From Alcanivorax sp. S71-1-4 (GTDB taxonomy: Bacteria; Pseudomonadota; Gammaproteobacteria; Pseudomonadales; Alcanivoracaceae): a stretch of DNA of 64,000 bases. The DNA is taken from contig NZ_AQOR01000018.1 of assembly GCF_009846755.1 (NCBI RefSeq), positions 1 to 64,000 on the forward strand. The letters run 5' to 3'. The translations under genes and the position numbers were made by a program. The notes under the pieces were generated by a model, which was not told the origin of the DNA, ran no database searches, and was given only the letters and a program-made list of their open reading frames with translations. Within the stretch, counting starts at the first letter, position 1. Every line of letters starts with the position of its first letter. Below, piece after piece: positions 8,485-19,438 of this stretch.

Positions 8485-9279
8485 ATGAACGGAAAAATCA
8501 CTTCAGGCGCCGTGCTTTGCCTGTGCGCGCTGGCCACCGCACCCGGTGCCAGCGCCGGCACCGGGCACGGTTTTTATCTCGGTGCCACCGCCGGCGCCGG
8601 GGATGTCATGGCAACAGACCTGCGGCAACGCGGCGCCGTGCATCTGGGTCCTGGCAAACTGCCCATTGACGCCGAAGGCCCCACAGAACATCGCACGCGT
8701 GTGCATCTCGGCAGCCTTCAGTTTGGCTACGCTTTCGCCCCGTGGCAGACAGCGCAATCACCGTGGGGCATCACGCCCGCGCTGGAACTGGAAGGGATTT
8801 ACATCGGCAAACACAGCCCCACCGGCGACATGCCGGTGCATCCCGCGTTCCTGGGCACGCAATACGTCACCGTGCCGACGCAGGCCGGGTTACTGATGGG
8901 CAACGCCATCCTGATCTTCCGCACGCCCTGGGCCGAGAGCATCTTTCCCGTGCTCGGCGTGGGTGCCGGCGCCGCGTTTGTTTCCATCCGGGGCGCGGAT
9001 TCCGCCAACCCCGGGGAGCCGGGCATCAATCACTTCAATAGTGATCCGGATGCCTCCGACACGGCGTTCGCCCTGCAACTCCGGGCGGGCCTGAACATAA
9101 AACTGGGCGCGAACCTGCATCTGCTGACCGAATACCGCTACCTGACGATCGATGCAACACGCTACACCTTCGGCGCCACCGATTACCCCGGCGAGCATCA
9201 ACCGACAGACCGCTGGCGGCTCGACATGGCGCGCCAGAAATACCATCTGGTGACCGCCGGCATTCACTATCGCTTCTGA
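8485..9279 (+). CDS. Outer-membrane beta-barrel protein
   Basis: 264 residues. The start ATG 8485 has AGAGG 9 bases upstream and is followed by a signal peptide ending PGASA before GTGHGFYLGATAGAG. Repeated alternating hydrophobic stretches ending in Gly/Tyr (LGSLQFGYAF, LLTEYRYLTI) and the terminal HYRF with a final Phe are typical of 8-stranded outer-membrane barrels recognised by BamA. It is not clearly OmpA or OmpW. Position between two paralogous sulfatases suggests a role in substrate access or in anchoring the sulfatase system at the outer membrane, which is inference. Confidence 0.75.
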   Translation: MNGKITSGAVLCLCALATAPGASAGTGHGFYLGATAGAGDVMATDLRQRGAVHLGPGKLPIDAEGPTEHRTRVHLGSLQFGYAFAPWQTAQSPWGITPALELEGIYIGKHSPTGDMPVHPAFLGTQYVTVPTQAGLLMGNAILIFRTPWAESIFPVLGVGAGAAFVSIRGADSANPGEPGINHFNSDPDASDTAFALQLRAGLNIKLGANLHLLTEYRYLTIDATRYTFGATDYPGEHQPTDRWRLDMARQKYHLVTAGIHYRF

Positions 9280-9342
9280 AAAAACCTGTGTGCTCGCAAA
9301 CCGGAACCTTGCGAGACGACACATCACAGGAGGGGGATATTC

Positions 9343-11715
9343 ATGATGAAAACCTGCCACAGCATACTGGCCGGCCTGTGCCTGGCCACCATCGCCGGGT
9401 GTGGAGGGTCCAGCTCCGGCAAAAGCAACCCGCCGGACGCACCCACACCGCCGAACATCCTGTTCATCGTGATCGATGACGTCGGTGTCGATCAGTTCGA
9501 TTTTTACGGCTACGGCGGTGCCGTGCCGCCACAGACGCCCAGCCTGCAGACGATTGCCGACGAGGGCCTGACCTTCCGCAACGCCTGGGCGATGCCCACC
9601 TGTACGCCGACGCGTGCCACCTATTTCACGGGCCGCTATCCCTCCAGCACCAATATCCTGAACGCCGTGGTGCAAACCGACCTGGCCAACTCGGAAATCT
9701 CGCCGTATGAGATGACGCTGCCCAGGCTGCTGAAAACCGCCGGCTACACCAGCGCCATGATCGGCAAAATGCACCTGACCGGCACCAACCTCGGCACCTC
9801 GGCGAACCTGCCTTACGGCCTGCAAACCATGTGGAAGCTGGGTTTCGATCACTTCGACGGTTATCTCGACGGTGCGCCCTACCCGATCGATACCCGCGCC
9901 GGCCTCAAGACCTGGGGCGACGATGTGGCCGAAGGCCCGTATCAGTGTGGTTTTGTTCCGCGCGCCAGTTTCGAAAATGGCGCGGACAGTGGCGCCTGTT
10001 ATTTCGTGGACAACACCTGCACCGATCTCAGCGTGTCCGAACCGGGTGACACCGCCCCTGGCCGCACCTGCATGGAACAGGGTGGCATTTTTGATCCCGG
10101 CCAGATCTGTCAGGCCGCGACACCCGACCACATCGACTTTGAAGCCCAGAACGGCTATTACACCGGCAAGTTTGTCTGGAGCGATGCCGACGGCAGTGCC
10201 GGCGAAGTGCTGGCGACCGACGCCTCGGCACGCGGTTATCGCAGCACGCTGGAAACCGACCGTGCCATCGAATGGGTGAACGCCCAGTCCGGAGACACAC
10301 CCTGGATGCTGTCGCTGGGCTACTCGGCGGTTCACGCACCATTGCAACTGCCGCCGAAAGCGCTGATTGCCGAAGACACTCCCGGCCGCAACGACCCACT
10401 GGTTTGCTCGCCAGCCAGCAGTGAAATTGAAGGCGTACCAGGGGCCATCACAAGCATGATTGATGACCGCCTGATCACCAACCTGATGATTGAAGCGATG
10501 GACAGGGAAATCGGCCGCCTGCTGGTGGAAACCGGCCTGGCCACCCGCACTGAAGACGGCACCCTGCAATACAACCCCGACAGCAACACCGTGGTGGTCA
10601 TCACGGGCGACAACGGCACCTACGTCAACAGCGTGAAAATCACGGCGCCCGGCCAGTTCGACATGACCCGCGCCAAAGGCTCACCGTACCAGACCGGTGT
10701 CAACGTGCCGTTGCTGGTGACGGGCGCCATCGTCCGCGAGCCTGGCCGGGAAGTGCCGCATCAGGTGAGTTCACCCGACCTGTACCGCCTGTTTGCCGAC
10801 ATCGCTGGCGCCGACATCGACGCCCACATTCATGCTGATCGTCCGCTGGATGGCCAGCCGATGCTGGCCTACCTGACCGACCCGGCGGCGGAGGCCGTCC
10901 GTGAGATCAACTTCAGCGAAATGGGCACCAACTTCGTCAACCCGGAAGCCGGTATCGTGCCGCAGCCGTGTGTGGTGGAAGCAGCCAATACCTGTTTCGT
11001 CATCTTCCCGAACAAGGCCTTGTGTGACGACCAGAGCGGCGTCTGGTATGGCGAAGGCTCAATCCTGCCAGACATACCCGGCGCAGGCTTTGCACATTGC
11101 GGCCAGGTCATGTCCTATCGCAAGGCGCTGGACCCCGATGACGCGACCAAGGTACTGCCGGATTCCTCCAAGGCGGCCAGCGACGGCACTTACAAGCTGG
11201 TGCGCATGAATCGCAAAACCTATACGGAAGACCTGGAGAACCCGGTGAACGCCGAGTACACCGGCCTGAACACCAATATGGATGAGTTCTACCGGATCGA
11301 CATGCTCGCCACGCCCAATCCTGTCATTGACAGGGAAGGCGATGAACTGCTGATTGGTGAAGCACCGCTGGATATCTCCGACCCCGTTGGTTTTGGCCAG
11401 CTGAATAGCGAGGCTCAGGCGGCGTACATCCGGCTCAAGCAGGAAATGGACAAGCGCGATGCCGTGGCAGCCTACAATTACAACTACGACACGGATGACA
11501 TCAATGGCTGTCCCGGCGACGGCAACCGTGATTTCAAAGTGGATGAAACCGACCTGGCCAACTGGGAAGAATTAAGCGAACTGAACAGGCATCCGACCGA
11601 GCACTATGCGCAGTCCACCTGGTATGACTTCAATCACGATGGCAAAACCGACGAGGCTGATCGCTACATTATCGAAACCAACCTCGGCCGGATTTGTACA
11701 CCACCGGAAGTCTGA
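9343..11715 (+). CDS. Second lipoprotein sulfatase, paralogue of the first
   Basis: 790 residues. Lipobox TIAGC gives lipidated Cys20. The core has the metal pair IDD (45-46), the sulfatase signature CTPTRATYFTGRYP with formylglycine-precursor Cys87, and GDNGTYVNS for the second metal site. It is collinear with the first sulfatase (shared blocks such as LVETGLATR-EDGTL-YNPDSNT) and has the same C-terminal module: Cys, GDGNRDFKVDETDL, then DFNHDGKTDEADR, then a final Cys. The differences near the active site suggest a different substrate. The start ATG has AGGAGGGGG upstream. A strong terminator follows, closing the operon. Confidence 0.88.
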   Translation: MMKTCHSILAGLCLATIAGCGGSSSGKSNPPDAPTPPNILFIVIDDVGVDQFDFYGYGGAVPPQTPSLQTIADEGLTFRNAWAMPTCTPTRATYFTGRYPSSTNILNAVVQTDLANSEISPYEMTLPRLLKTAGYTSAMIGKMHLTGTNLGTSANLPYGLQTMWKLGFDHFDGYLDGAPYPIDTRAGLKTWGDDVAEGPYQCGFVPRASFENGADSGACYFVDNTCTDLSVSEPGDTAPGRTCMEQGGIFDPGQICQAATPDHIDFEAQNGYYTGKFVWSDADGSAGEVLATDASARGYRSTLETDRAIEWVNAQSGDTPWMLSLGYSAVHAPLQLPPKALIAEDTPGRNDPLVCSPASSEIEGVPGAITSMIDDRLITNLMIEAMDREIGRLLVETGLATRTEDGTLQYNPDSNTVVVITGDNGTYVNSVKITAPGQFDMTRAKGSPYQTGVNVPLLVTGAIVREPGREVPHQVSSPDLYRLFADIAGADIDAHIHADRPLDGQPMLAYLTDPAAEAVREINFSEMGTNFVNPEAGIVPQPCVVEAANTCFVIFPNKALCDDQSGVWYGEGSILPDIPGAGFAHCGQVMSYRKALDPDDATKVLPDSSKAASDGTYKLVRMNRKTYTEDLENPVNAEYTGLNTNMDEFYRIDMLATPNPVIDREGDELLIGEAPLDISDPVGFGQLNSEAQAAYIRLKQEMDKRDAVAAYNYNYDTDDINGCPGDGNRDFKVDETDLANWEELSELNRHPTEHYAQSTWYDFNHDGKTDEADRYIIETNLGRICTPPEV

Positions 11716-11730
11716 GTCTTTTACCGCCCC

Positions 11731-11770
11731 GGGCCGGGATGACGGGTGTCATCCCGGCCCCTTTTCCTCC
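11731..11770 (+). terminator. Rho-independent terminator of the sulfatase operon
   Basis: A perfect 13-bp stem GGGCCGGGATGAC/GTCATCCCGGCCC with a GGGT loop is followed by CTTTTCCTCC. It begins 16 bases after the second sulfatase stop. Confidence 0.85.
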
Positions 11771-11836
11771 TGCCTCACGGCGCCAGATGGATACTCGCGG
11801 GCACGACCTGCCGGCGCGCCTTCCAGAGGCCGTACT

Positions 11837-11964
11837 TCATCTGGCCTTTAGCCACGTTTCGGCACCTGGCCCATGCTTCAGCCCGCCCAGCCAGATTTCC
11901 GGACGCCGGGCGAGGTCAATGGAAATGGCGGCCTTGCCGTGCAGCACACGGGACAGGGAGGATT
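11837..11964 (-). pseudogene. HigA-type antitoxin remnant (XRE family)
   Basis: Translating the minus strand here gives QSSLSRVLHGKAAISIDLAR, then RPEIWLGG, a short stretch, and AETWLKAR before a TGA stop at 11837-11839. This matches the C-terminal half of HigA/VapI-type antitoxins, which have S-LSRVL-G-ISPDLALRLE-WLG-SAE-WL. The N-terminal half of the helix-turn-helix is missing: the frame hits a stop about 10 codons upstream, and the palindromic repeat element begins at 12049. No HigB toxin is visible. Probably a decayed toxin-antitoxin locus. Confidence 0.6.
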
Positions 11965-12048
11965 GAACATCGTCATGACAACCGCCTGATGGTCATCCTG
12001 ATAATCCGCAAGGATGGCGTCGCTATCCTCGAAAATGAACGTGGGCGC

Positions 12049-12336
12049 GTAGGGTGGGTAGAGCCAAAGGCGAAACCCACCGTGTCCATGCCCATTAATC
12101 ACTCCCGCAAAATCATCGGGATCACCCGGTTTGGGTAGTGGGTAGTGGGTAGTGGGTAGTGGGTAGTGGGTAGTGGGTAGTGGGTAGTGGGTAGTGGGTA
12201 GTGGGTAGTGGGTAGTGGGTAGTGGGTAGTGGGTAGTGGGTAGTGGGTAGTGGGTAGTGGGTAGTGGGGATGGTTTTGTGTGAGCAGTGTGCGGCATGGT
12301 CCCGGTGGGTTTCGCCTTTGGCTCTACCCACCCTAC
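12049..12336. repeat. Palindromic intergenic element, copy 1, with embedded heptamer array
   Basis: The left end reads GTAGGGTGGGTAGAGCC and continues through AAAGGCGAAACCCACC; the right end is the exact reverse complement. Inside are CACTCCCGCAAAA and TTTTGTGTGAGCAGTG, the inner arms seen in other copies. The centre is filled by the heptamer array at 12133-12269. Same family as copies at 19232, 22558, 25269, 44022 and 50983. Confidence 0.9.
12133..12269. repeat. Heptanucleotide tandem repeat (TAGTGGG), about 19 copies
   Basis: The unit GGGTAGT repeats without error for about 137 bases. Seven-base units are prone to slipped-strand expansion, so copy number probably varies between isolates. 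The array is intergenic and sits in the loop of palindromic element copy 1, so it does not phase-switch a reading frame here. Confidence 0.95.
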
Positions 12337-12391
12337 ATCCAATCGACAGGTGTCGGGCGTTTTTTGGCTCCCGCCACGCGCGATGCACCAC

Positions 12392-12424
12392 AAAAAAGCC
12401 CCGCGACGTTCATCGCGGGGCTTT
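12392..12424 (-). terminator. groEL terminator
   Basis: A perfect 12-bp stem AAAGCCCCGCGA/TCGCGGGGCTTT with a 6-base loop is followed, on the minus strand, by a T-run (TTTTTTG). It lies 31 bases after the groEL stop. Confidence 0.9.
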
Positions 12425-12455
12425 CCGTATTACCGAGTGGTAACGAGCGAACGAC

Positions 12456-14114
<1,659 letters not shown>

Positions 14115-14158
14115 TCAATTCTGAATTCGGGGTGGTTGCGTGAATCCGGCAGGCCGGA

Positions 14159-14449
14159 TCAGCCTTCGATAACGGCCAGGACTTCGCCTTCGCCCATCAC
14201 CAGCAGCTCTTCACCGTCGAGCTTGACGGTGTTGCCGGCGTACTGGCCGAAGATCACCTGGTCACCCACTTTCACGTCCAGCGGGCGCACATCACCGCTG
14301 TCGGTGATCTTGCCGTTGCCCACCGCCAGCACTTCGCCACGGGCCGGTTTCTCGGCGGCCGAACCGGGCAGTACGATGCCACCCGCACTTTTGGTTTCTT
14401 CTTCAGCGCGGCGTACCACGATGCGATCATGCAAAGGACGGATTTTCAT
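14159..14449 (-). CDS. groES: Co-chaperonin GroES (Hsp10)
   Basis: 96 residues, standard size. [20 protein letters not shown] is the canonical N-terminus, followed by the mobile loop [15 protein letters not shown] that contacts GroEL. The start ATG at 14447-14449 was preferred to an upstream one because the family begins exactly there and AGGAGAACAGAGGC lies just upstream. It caps the GroEL chamber. First gene of the groESL operon. Confidence 0.99.
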   Translation of the reverse strand: MKIRPLHDRIVVRRAEEETKSAGGIVLPGSAAEKPARGEVLAVGNGKITDSGDVRPLDVKVGDQVIFGQYAGNTVKLDGEELLVMGEGEVLAVIEG

Positions 14450-14539
14450 TGCCTCTGTTCTCCTGTTGAGGTCCAAGCAATTTGCGGTTTCAGCGTTCAG
14501 GCGGCGCGGCGCCGGTCTGGCACTCGCGTCGCCCGAGTG

Positions 14540-14566
14540 TTAGCACTCTGTCTTCGAGAGTGCCAA
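14540..14566 (-). promoter_or_regulatory. CIRCE operator (HrcA binding site)
   Basis: TTAGCACTC-N9-GAGTGCCAA differs from the consensus TTAGCACTC-N9-GAGTGCTAA at one base. It lies about 90 bases upstream of groES and overlaps the end of the predicted -10 box. HrcA bound here would repress groESL in unstressed cells. Confidence 0.9.
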
Positions 14567-14593
14567 TCATAGTAACCCGGCCACGCGAGTCAA
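14566..14593 (-). promoter_or_regulatory. Sigma70-type promoter of groESL
   Basis: On the minus strand TTGACT is followed after 16 bases by TATGAT. The CIRCE operator begins directly at the -10 box, the usual layout for HrcA-repressed promoters. I saw no clear sigma32 heat-shock promoter. Confidence 0.7.
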
Positions 14594-14788
14594 TAGCGCT
14601 GGCCAGCATTCCGGAAGCTCCGGACGGGTCTGGGAGTTGAGGATCAGGGCCAGGCTTTTCAAGGGCTGGCATCAAGAGAATCCGTCCGGGGCGGGTTGCC
14701 CGGGGTGCGCGCCCCGGTCATGGCGGGCCCGGCCTGCCCCACGCATAATCGGCGTTTTGCCTCAGCCTGTCTGAAGAAGGAGCATTGC

Positions 14789-15547
14789 ATGAACGTGAAT
14801 GACCGGGTTGTCGTGGTCACCGGTGCCGGCCGTGGCCTGGGCCGTGGCATTGCCACGCTGTTTGCCGGCAAGGGTGCCAAGGTGGCCTGTGTGGACCTGA
14901 ACCAGGCCGATCTGGACGAGACCGTGGCCCAGTGCAAGGCGGCAGGCGGTGATGGCCGCGCCTATCTGGCCAACGTCGCCAAAGAGGACGACGTGGTGAA
15001 GCTGTTCAATGACGTGGTGGCTGATTTCGGCACCCTGCACGGCGTGGTCAACAATGCCGGCATCACCCGCGACGGGCTGCTGGTGAAGGCGAAGGACGGC
15101 GAGGTCAGCAGCATGAGCCTGCAACAGTGGCAGGCGGTGATCGACGTCAACCTGACCGGCGTGTTCCTGTGTGGCCGCGAAGCCGCCGCGCACATGATCC
15201 GCCTGGGCGTGGACGAGGGCGTGATCGTCAATATCTCCTCGCTGGCCCGCCACGGCAGCTTTGGCCAGACCAACTACTCCGCCGCCAAGGCCGGCGTGGC
15301 CGCCATGGCCGAGGTGTGGGCGAAGGAGCTGGCGCGCTACAACATCCGCACCGGCGCCGTGGCGCCCGGCACCATCAATACCGACATGATCGCGGCGATG
15401 AAGCCGGAAGCCCGCGAGCGGCTGGTGAGCGCGGTGCCGCTGAAACGCCTGGGCGAGCCGGAACATATTGCCATGAGCGTGCTGTTCATCTTCGAGAACA
15501 GCTATTTCACTGGCCGCTGCATCGACACCGACGGCGGCTTGCGCTGA
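14789..15547 (+). CDS. SDR-family oxidoreductase, FabG-like
   Basis: 252 residues, classical short-chain dehydrogenase. The NAD(P)-binding TGAGRGLGRG lies near residue 12, NNAG near 90, and the catalytic Ser and YSAAK motif around 145-165. D37 after the second strand (CVDLN) suggests NAD preference. It resembles 3-oxoacyl-ACP reductases but lies outside a fatty-acid gene cluster, so the substrate is uncertain. GAAGGAG precedes ATG 14789. The next gene starts 2 bases after its stop, suggesting co-transcription. Confidence 0.88.
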   Translation: MNVNDRVVVVTGAGRGLGRGIATLFAGKGAKVACVDLNQADLDETVAQCKAAGGDGRAYLANVAKEDDVVKLFNDVVADFGTLHGVVNNAGITRDGLLVKAKDGEVSSMSLQQWQAVIDVNLTGVFLCGREAAAHMIRLGVDEGVIVNISSLARHGSFGQTNYSAAKAGVAAMAEVWAKELARYNIRTGAVAPGTINTDMIAAMKPEARERLVSAVPLKRLGEPEHIAMSVLFIFENSYFTGRCIDTDGGLR

Positions 15548-15549
15548 GC

Positions 15550-15840
15550 GTGGAAGCACCTTCGTTCGAGGAAGCCGTCTGGCAGATCGTCGGCGCGGTC
15601 CCCAGGGGCCGCGTCTGCACCTACGGCCAGGTGGCCCAACTGGCCGGCTATCCGCGCCATGCCCGCCACGTGGGCCGCACGCTCTCGCACCTGCCGCCCG
15701 GCTCGAAGCTGCCCTGGCACCGCATCGTGCGTGCCGACGGCCAGTTGCCGATGGGTGCCGAACAGGCACGGCGGCTGCGTGCCGAAGGCGTCGTGGTACG
15801 GGCCGGTCGCGTCTGCGTCACGCAACTCGGCTGGCCGTAG
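15550..15840 (+). CDS. Alkyltransferase-like (ATL) DNA-repair protein
   Basis: 96 residues, corresponding to the DNA-binding domain of O6-alkylguanine-DNA alkyltransferase. The family motif PCHR is replaced by PWHR (Trp56), which marks ATL proteins. These bind O6-alkylguanine without transferring the alkyl group and hand the lesion to nucleotide-excision repair. Conserved RGRVCTYGQVAQLAG and HARHVGRTL are visible. The start is GTG 15550, two bases after the SDR stop. High confidence in family. Confidence 0.92.
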   Translation: MEAPSFEEAVWQIVGAVPRGRVCTYGQVAQLAGYPRHARHVGRTLSHLPPGSKLPWHRIVRADGQLPMGAEQARRLRAEGVVVRAGRVCVTQLGWP

Positions 15841-15893
15841 CGCCTCACCGGCAGGCATACTTGCCAGCTTGTCTTTCCGTCTGAAGGCTGCCG

Positions 15894-17261
<1,368 letters not shown>

Positions 17262-17265
17262 CCAG

Positions 17266-17310
17266 CGTAGCGACGCCCGACGTAGCGACGCCCGACGTGG
17301 CGGCGCCCGA
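17266..17310. repeat. Three tandem 15-bp units
   Basis: CGTAGCGACGCCCGA occurs twice exactly and once with two changes, directly after the ampG-like stop. No function evident. Confidence 0.85.
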
Positions 17311-17391
17311 CGCAACGACGGTTTCCCATCGCCGGTGCGCCACTTATAGTCAGTCACCTCGTTCAACAATGCACTCTCCGGCAGGGCAACC

Positions 17392-18372
17392 ATGACCAAC
17401 CCCGACACCCGCGTACTGGTGGTCGATGACACCCGCTTCTCGGCCACGCTGGTCGCCCGTACGCTGGGCCAGGCCGGCTACCGGGACGTGCGCCATGCCA
17501 GCTCTGCCAGCGAGGCGCTGAGCGTGCTGGCCGAACAGCCAGCGCAGATCGTCATCGCCGACTGGATGATGCCGGACATCGACGGCCTCGCACTGACCCG
17601 TCGCATCCGCCAGATGGATGAGGCACACAACCGCTACACCTACGTGATCCTGCTCACCGCCCGCGAAGAACAGGACGCGCTGCGGCAGGCATTCGATGAA
17701 GGCGTCGATGACTTCGTGCCGAAATCCGGCATGACCGCACAACTGTTGCCACGCGTGTTCGCCGCCGACCGGCTGGTGGCGATGCAGAACCGCATCCTGG
17801 CCGACAATCAGCGGCTGCTGGACGCCCTGTCAAAAATGCAGAAGCAGACGCTGATCGACCCGCTCACCGGCTTCGGCAACCAGCCCTATGCCAAGCGCCG
17901 CCTGCACGATGCGCTGCGCCATGCGCACGCCCGCGGCGGCGCCGCCAGCCTGCTGCTGTGCCGCATCGACCAGTTCCCGGCACTGCAACAGCAACTCGGC
18001 GCGCGCCTGTGCGACCAGTTGCTGCTGGCGTTCAGCCGGCGCCTGAAACAGATGGTGCGGCCACTGGACATTGTGGCGCGCCTGGCACCGGACACCTTTG
18101 CCCTGATCACCTGGCAGCCGGACCGCACCCACAGCACCGCCGGCAGTTTCAAGCGGCTGTATGACGGCCTCAATCACCGCGCCTTCCAGACCACGGGGGG
18201 CTTTCACTCACTGCAGGTCAGCATCAGCCTGTGCACCGCCGACCAGCCATCCCGCCAGCAGGCCGATGACATGTTCACCGTCGCCCACGAGGCGCTGCCG
18301 GAATCGGCAACACTGCAACGCATTGTCGAAGCGCCCTGCCCGCTGCTTGCCCCTCAGGCACCGGGCGCCTGA
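17392..18372 (+). CDS. Response regulator with degenerate GGDEF domain
   Basis: 326 residues. Residues 1-125 are a receiver with phospho-acceptor Asp57 (IVIADWMMPDIDG) and the conserved Thr/Lys (LLTARE, FVPKSG). A linker helix carries DPLTGFGNQPYAKRRL, the usual GGDEF-domain entry. The catalytic loop, normally RxGGDEF, reads RLAPDTFAL, so diguanylate cyclase activity is very unlikely; it may bind c-di-GMP or GTP, or act through protein contacts. The next gene starts 2 bases after the stop. No cognate kinase is adjacent. Confidence 0.88.
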   Translation: MTNPDTRVLVVDDTRFSATLVARTLGQAGYRDVRHASSASEALSVLAEQPAQIVIADWMMPDIDGLALTRRIRQMDEAHNRYTYVILLTAREEQDALRQAFDEGVDDFVPKSGMTAQLLPRVFAADRLVAMQNRILADNQRLLDALSKMQKQTLIDPLTGFGNQPYAKRRLHDALRHAHARGGAASLLLCRIDQFPALQQQLGARLCDQLLLAFSRRLKQMVRPLDIVARLAPDTFALITWQPDRTHSTAGSFKRLYDGLNHRAFQTTGGFHSLQVSISLCTADQPSRQQADDMFTVAHEALPESATLQRIVEAPCPLLAPQAPGA

Positions 18373-18374
18373 CC

Positions 18375-19235
18375 GTGCCCTGGCATCTGCTCGGCGCCGG
18401 TAACCTCGGGACGCTGGCGGCGTTTTACTTCGGGCAGGCCGGCCTGACGGTGCGGCTGGCCACTCGCCGTCGCCTGACACTGCCCGACGGCACCGTGCAC
18501 GACCTGCAACTGGCCGGCGACGACAACGCACCGATCACGCATCTGGTGCTGGCCACCAAGGCCGCGCAGAGCCTCGACGCCCTGGCACCACTGCGGGCAC
18601 GCCTGAGCGCAGACACCACGCTGATCCGGTTACAGAACGGCCTCGGCAGCCTGGACGGCCTGCCGCCGCCGCCGCCGCATATCATCGAGGCCGTTGCCAA
18701 CAGCGGCGCCTGGCGCGAAGCACTGCCCGGCGGCGGCGAGCATGTTCACCTGGCGGCAGAAAATCCAACGCTGTTCGGCGACGGGCACGCCACACCGCCG
18801 GACTGGTTCGCGCCGCTCGCCTGTCACTGGCCGCAATTGCACTGGCGCACCGACATTCACTTGCAGCAATGGCTGAAACTCTCCGTCAATGCCATCATCA
18901 ACCCGCTCACCGCGCTGCACGATTGCGACAATGGCGCGCTGCTCACCAATACCGCGTTGCACCCGCGCCTACACGCCCTCGCCGCCGAGGTGGATCAGGT
19001 CGCCAGCCAACTGCTGCCGGACTGGCCCGGCGATACCGCCGGCCGCGCCCTGGCCCTGGCCCGCGCCACGGCCACCAACACCTCGTCGATGCGCGCGGAC
19101 GTGCGCGCCGGCCGCGTGACCGAAATTGATTTCATCAACGGGTATCTGTTGCGCGCCGCCACCCAACTGGCCCTGCCATTGCCAGCACATTCACACATCA
19201 TCGCAGCCATAAAAGCCCTCCCGCAGAAAAGGTAG
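18375..19235 (+). CDS. panE: 2-dehydropantoate 2-reductase family protein (PanE/ApbA-like)
   Basis: 286 residues, starting at GTG 18375. The N-terminal Rossmann motif LLGAGNLGTLAAF binds NADPH. LRARLSADTTLIRLQNGLG and the helical C-terminal domain with KLSVNAIINPLTALHDCDNG carry the conserved Lys and Asn of ketopantoate reductases. It would reduce ketopantoate to pantoate for coenzyme A synthesis. CoaE, the last step of that pathway, is encoded elsewhere in this window. The TAG stop lies inside the left arm of palindromic element copy 2. Confidence 0.87.
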   Translation: MPWHLLGAGNLGTLAAFYFGQAGLTVRLATRRRLTLPDGTVHDLQLAGDDNAPITHLVLATKAAQSLDALAPLRARLSADTTLIRLQNGLGSLDGLPPPPPHIIEAVANSGAWREALPGGGEHVHLAAENPTLFGDGHATPPDWFAPLACHWPQLHWRTDIHLQQWLKLSVNAIINPLTALHDCDNGALLTNTALHPRLHALAAEVDQVASQLLPDWPGDTAGRALALARATATNTSSMRADVRAGRVTEIDFINGYLLRAATQLALPLPAHSHIIAAIKALPQKR

Positions 19236-19438
19236 GGTGGGTAGAGCCAAAGGCGAAACCCACCAGACCATGTCGCACACTGCTCGCACAAAACCATCGA
19301 AACTACCTGCCTCTCAAACAGGGCCGTTTCGATGGTTTCGCAGGAGTGAAAGCGGGTACGGGGCAGTTCCTCTGATTTTGCGGGAGTGAACCATCGCATG
19401 GACATGGTGGGTTTCGCCTTTGGCTCTACCCACCCTAC
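19232..19438. repeat. Palindromic intergenic element, copy 2
   Basis: The outer arms are the same as in copy 1. Inner arms include CACTGCTCGCACAAAACCAT and a later GCGGGAGTGAA, and the centre has CCATCGAAAC/GTTTCGATGG. The element supplies the stop codon of the panE-like gene. RNA from it could fold into one long nested hairpin. Confidence 0.9.

Noticed and set aside
8890..10569. A 559-codon open frame on the minus strand opposite the barrel and second sulfatase
   Set aside because: Gly/Val/His-rich with no motifs; it mirrors the codon pattern of the real rightward genes, whose signatures are unmistakable.
12133..12269. CRISPR-like array
   Set aside because: The unit is 7 bases with no spacers and no cas gene is near; it is a simple tandem repeat.
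11878..12393. Coding frame across the heptamer array, giving a Thr/His/Tyr/Pro/Leu repeat protein
   Set aside because: The frame is produced by the tandem repeat and palindromic arms; no ribosome site or conserved domain.
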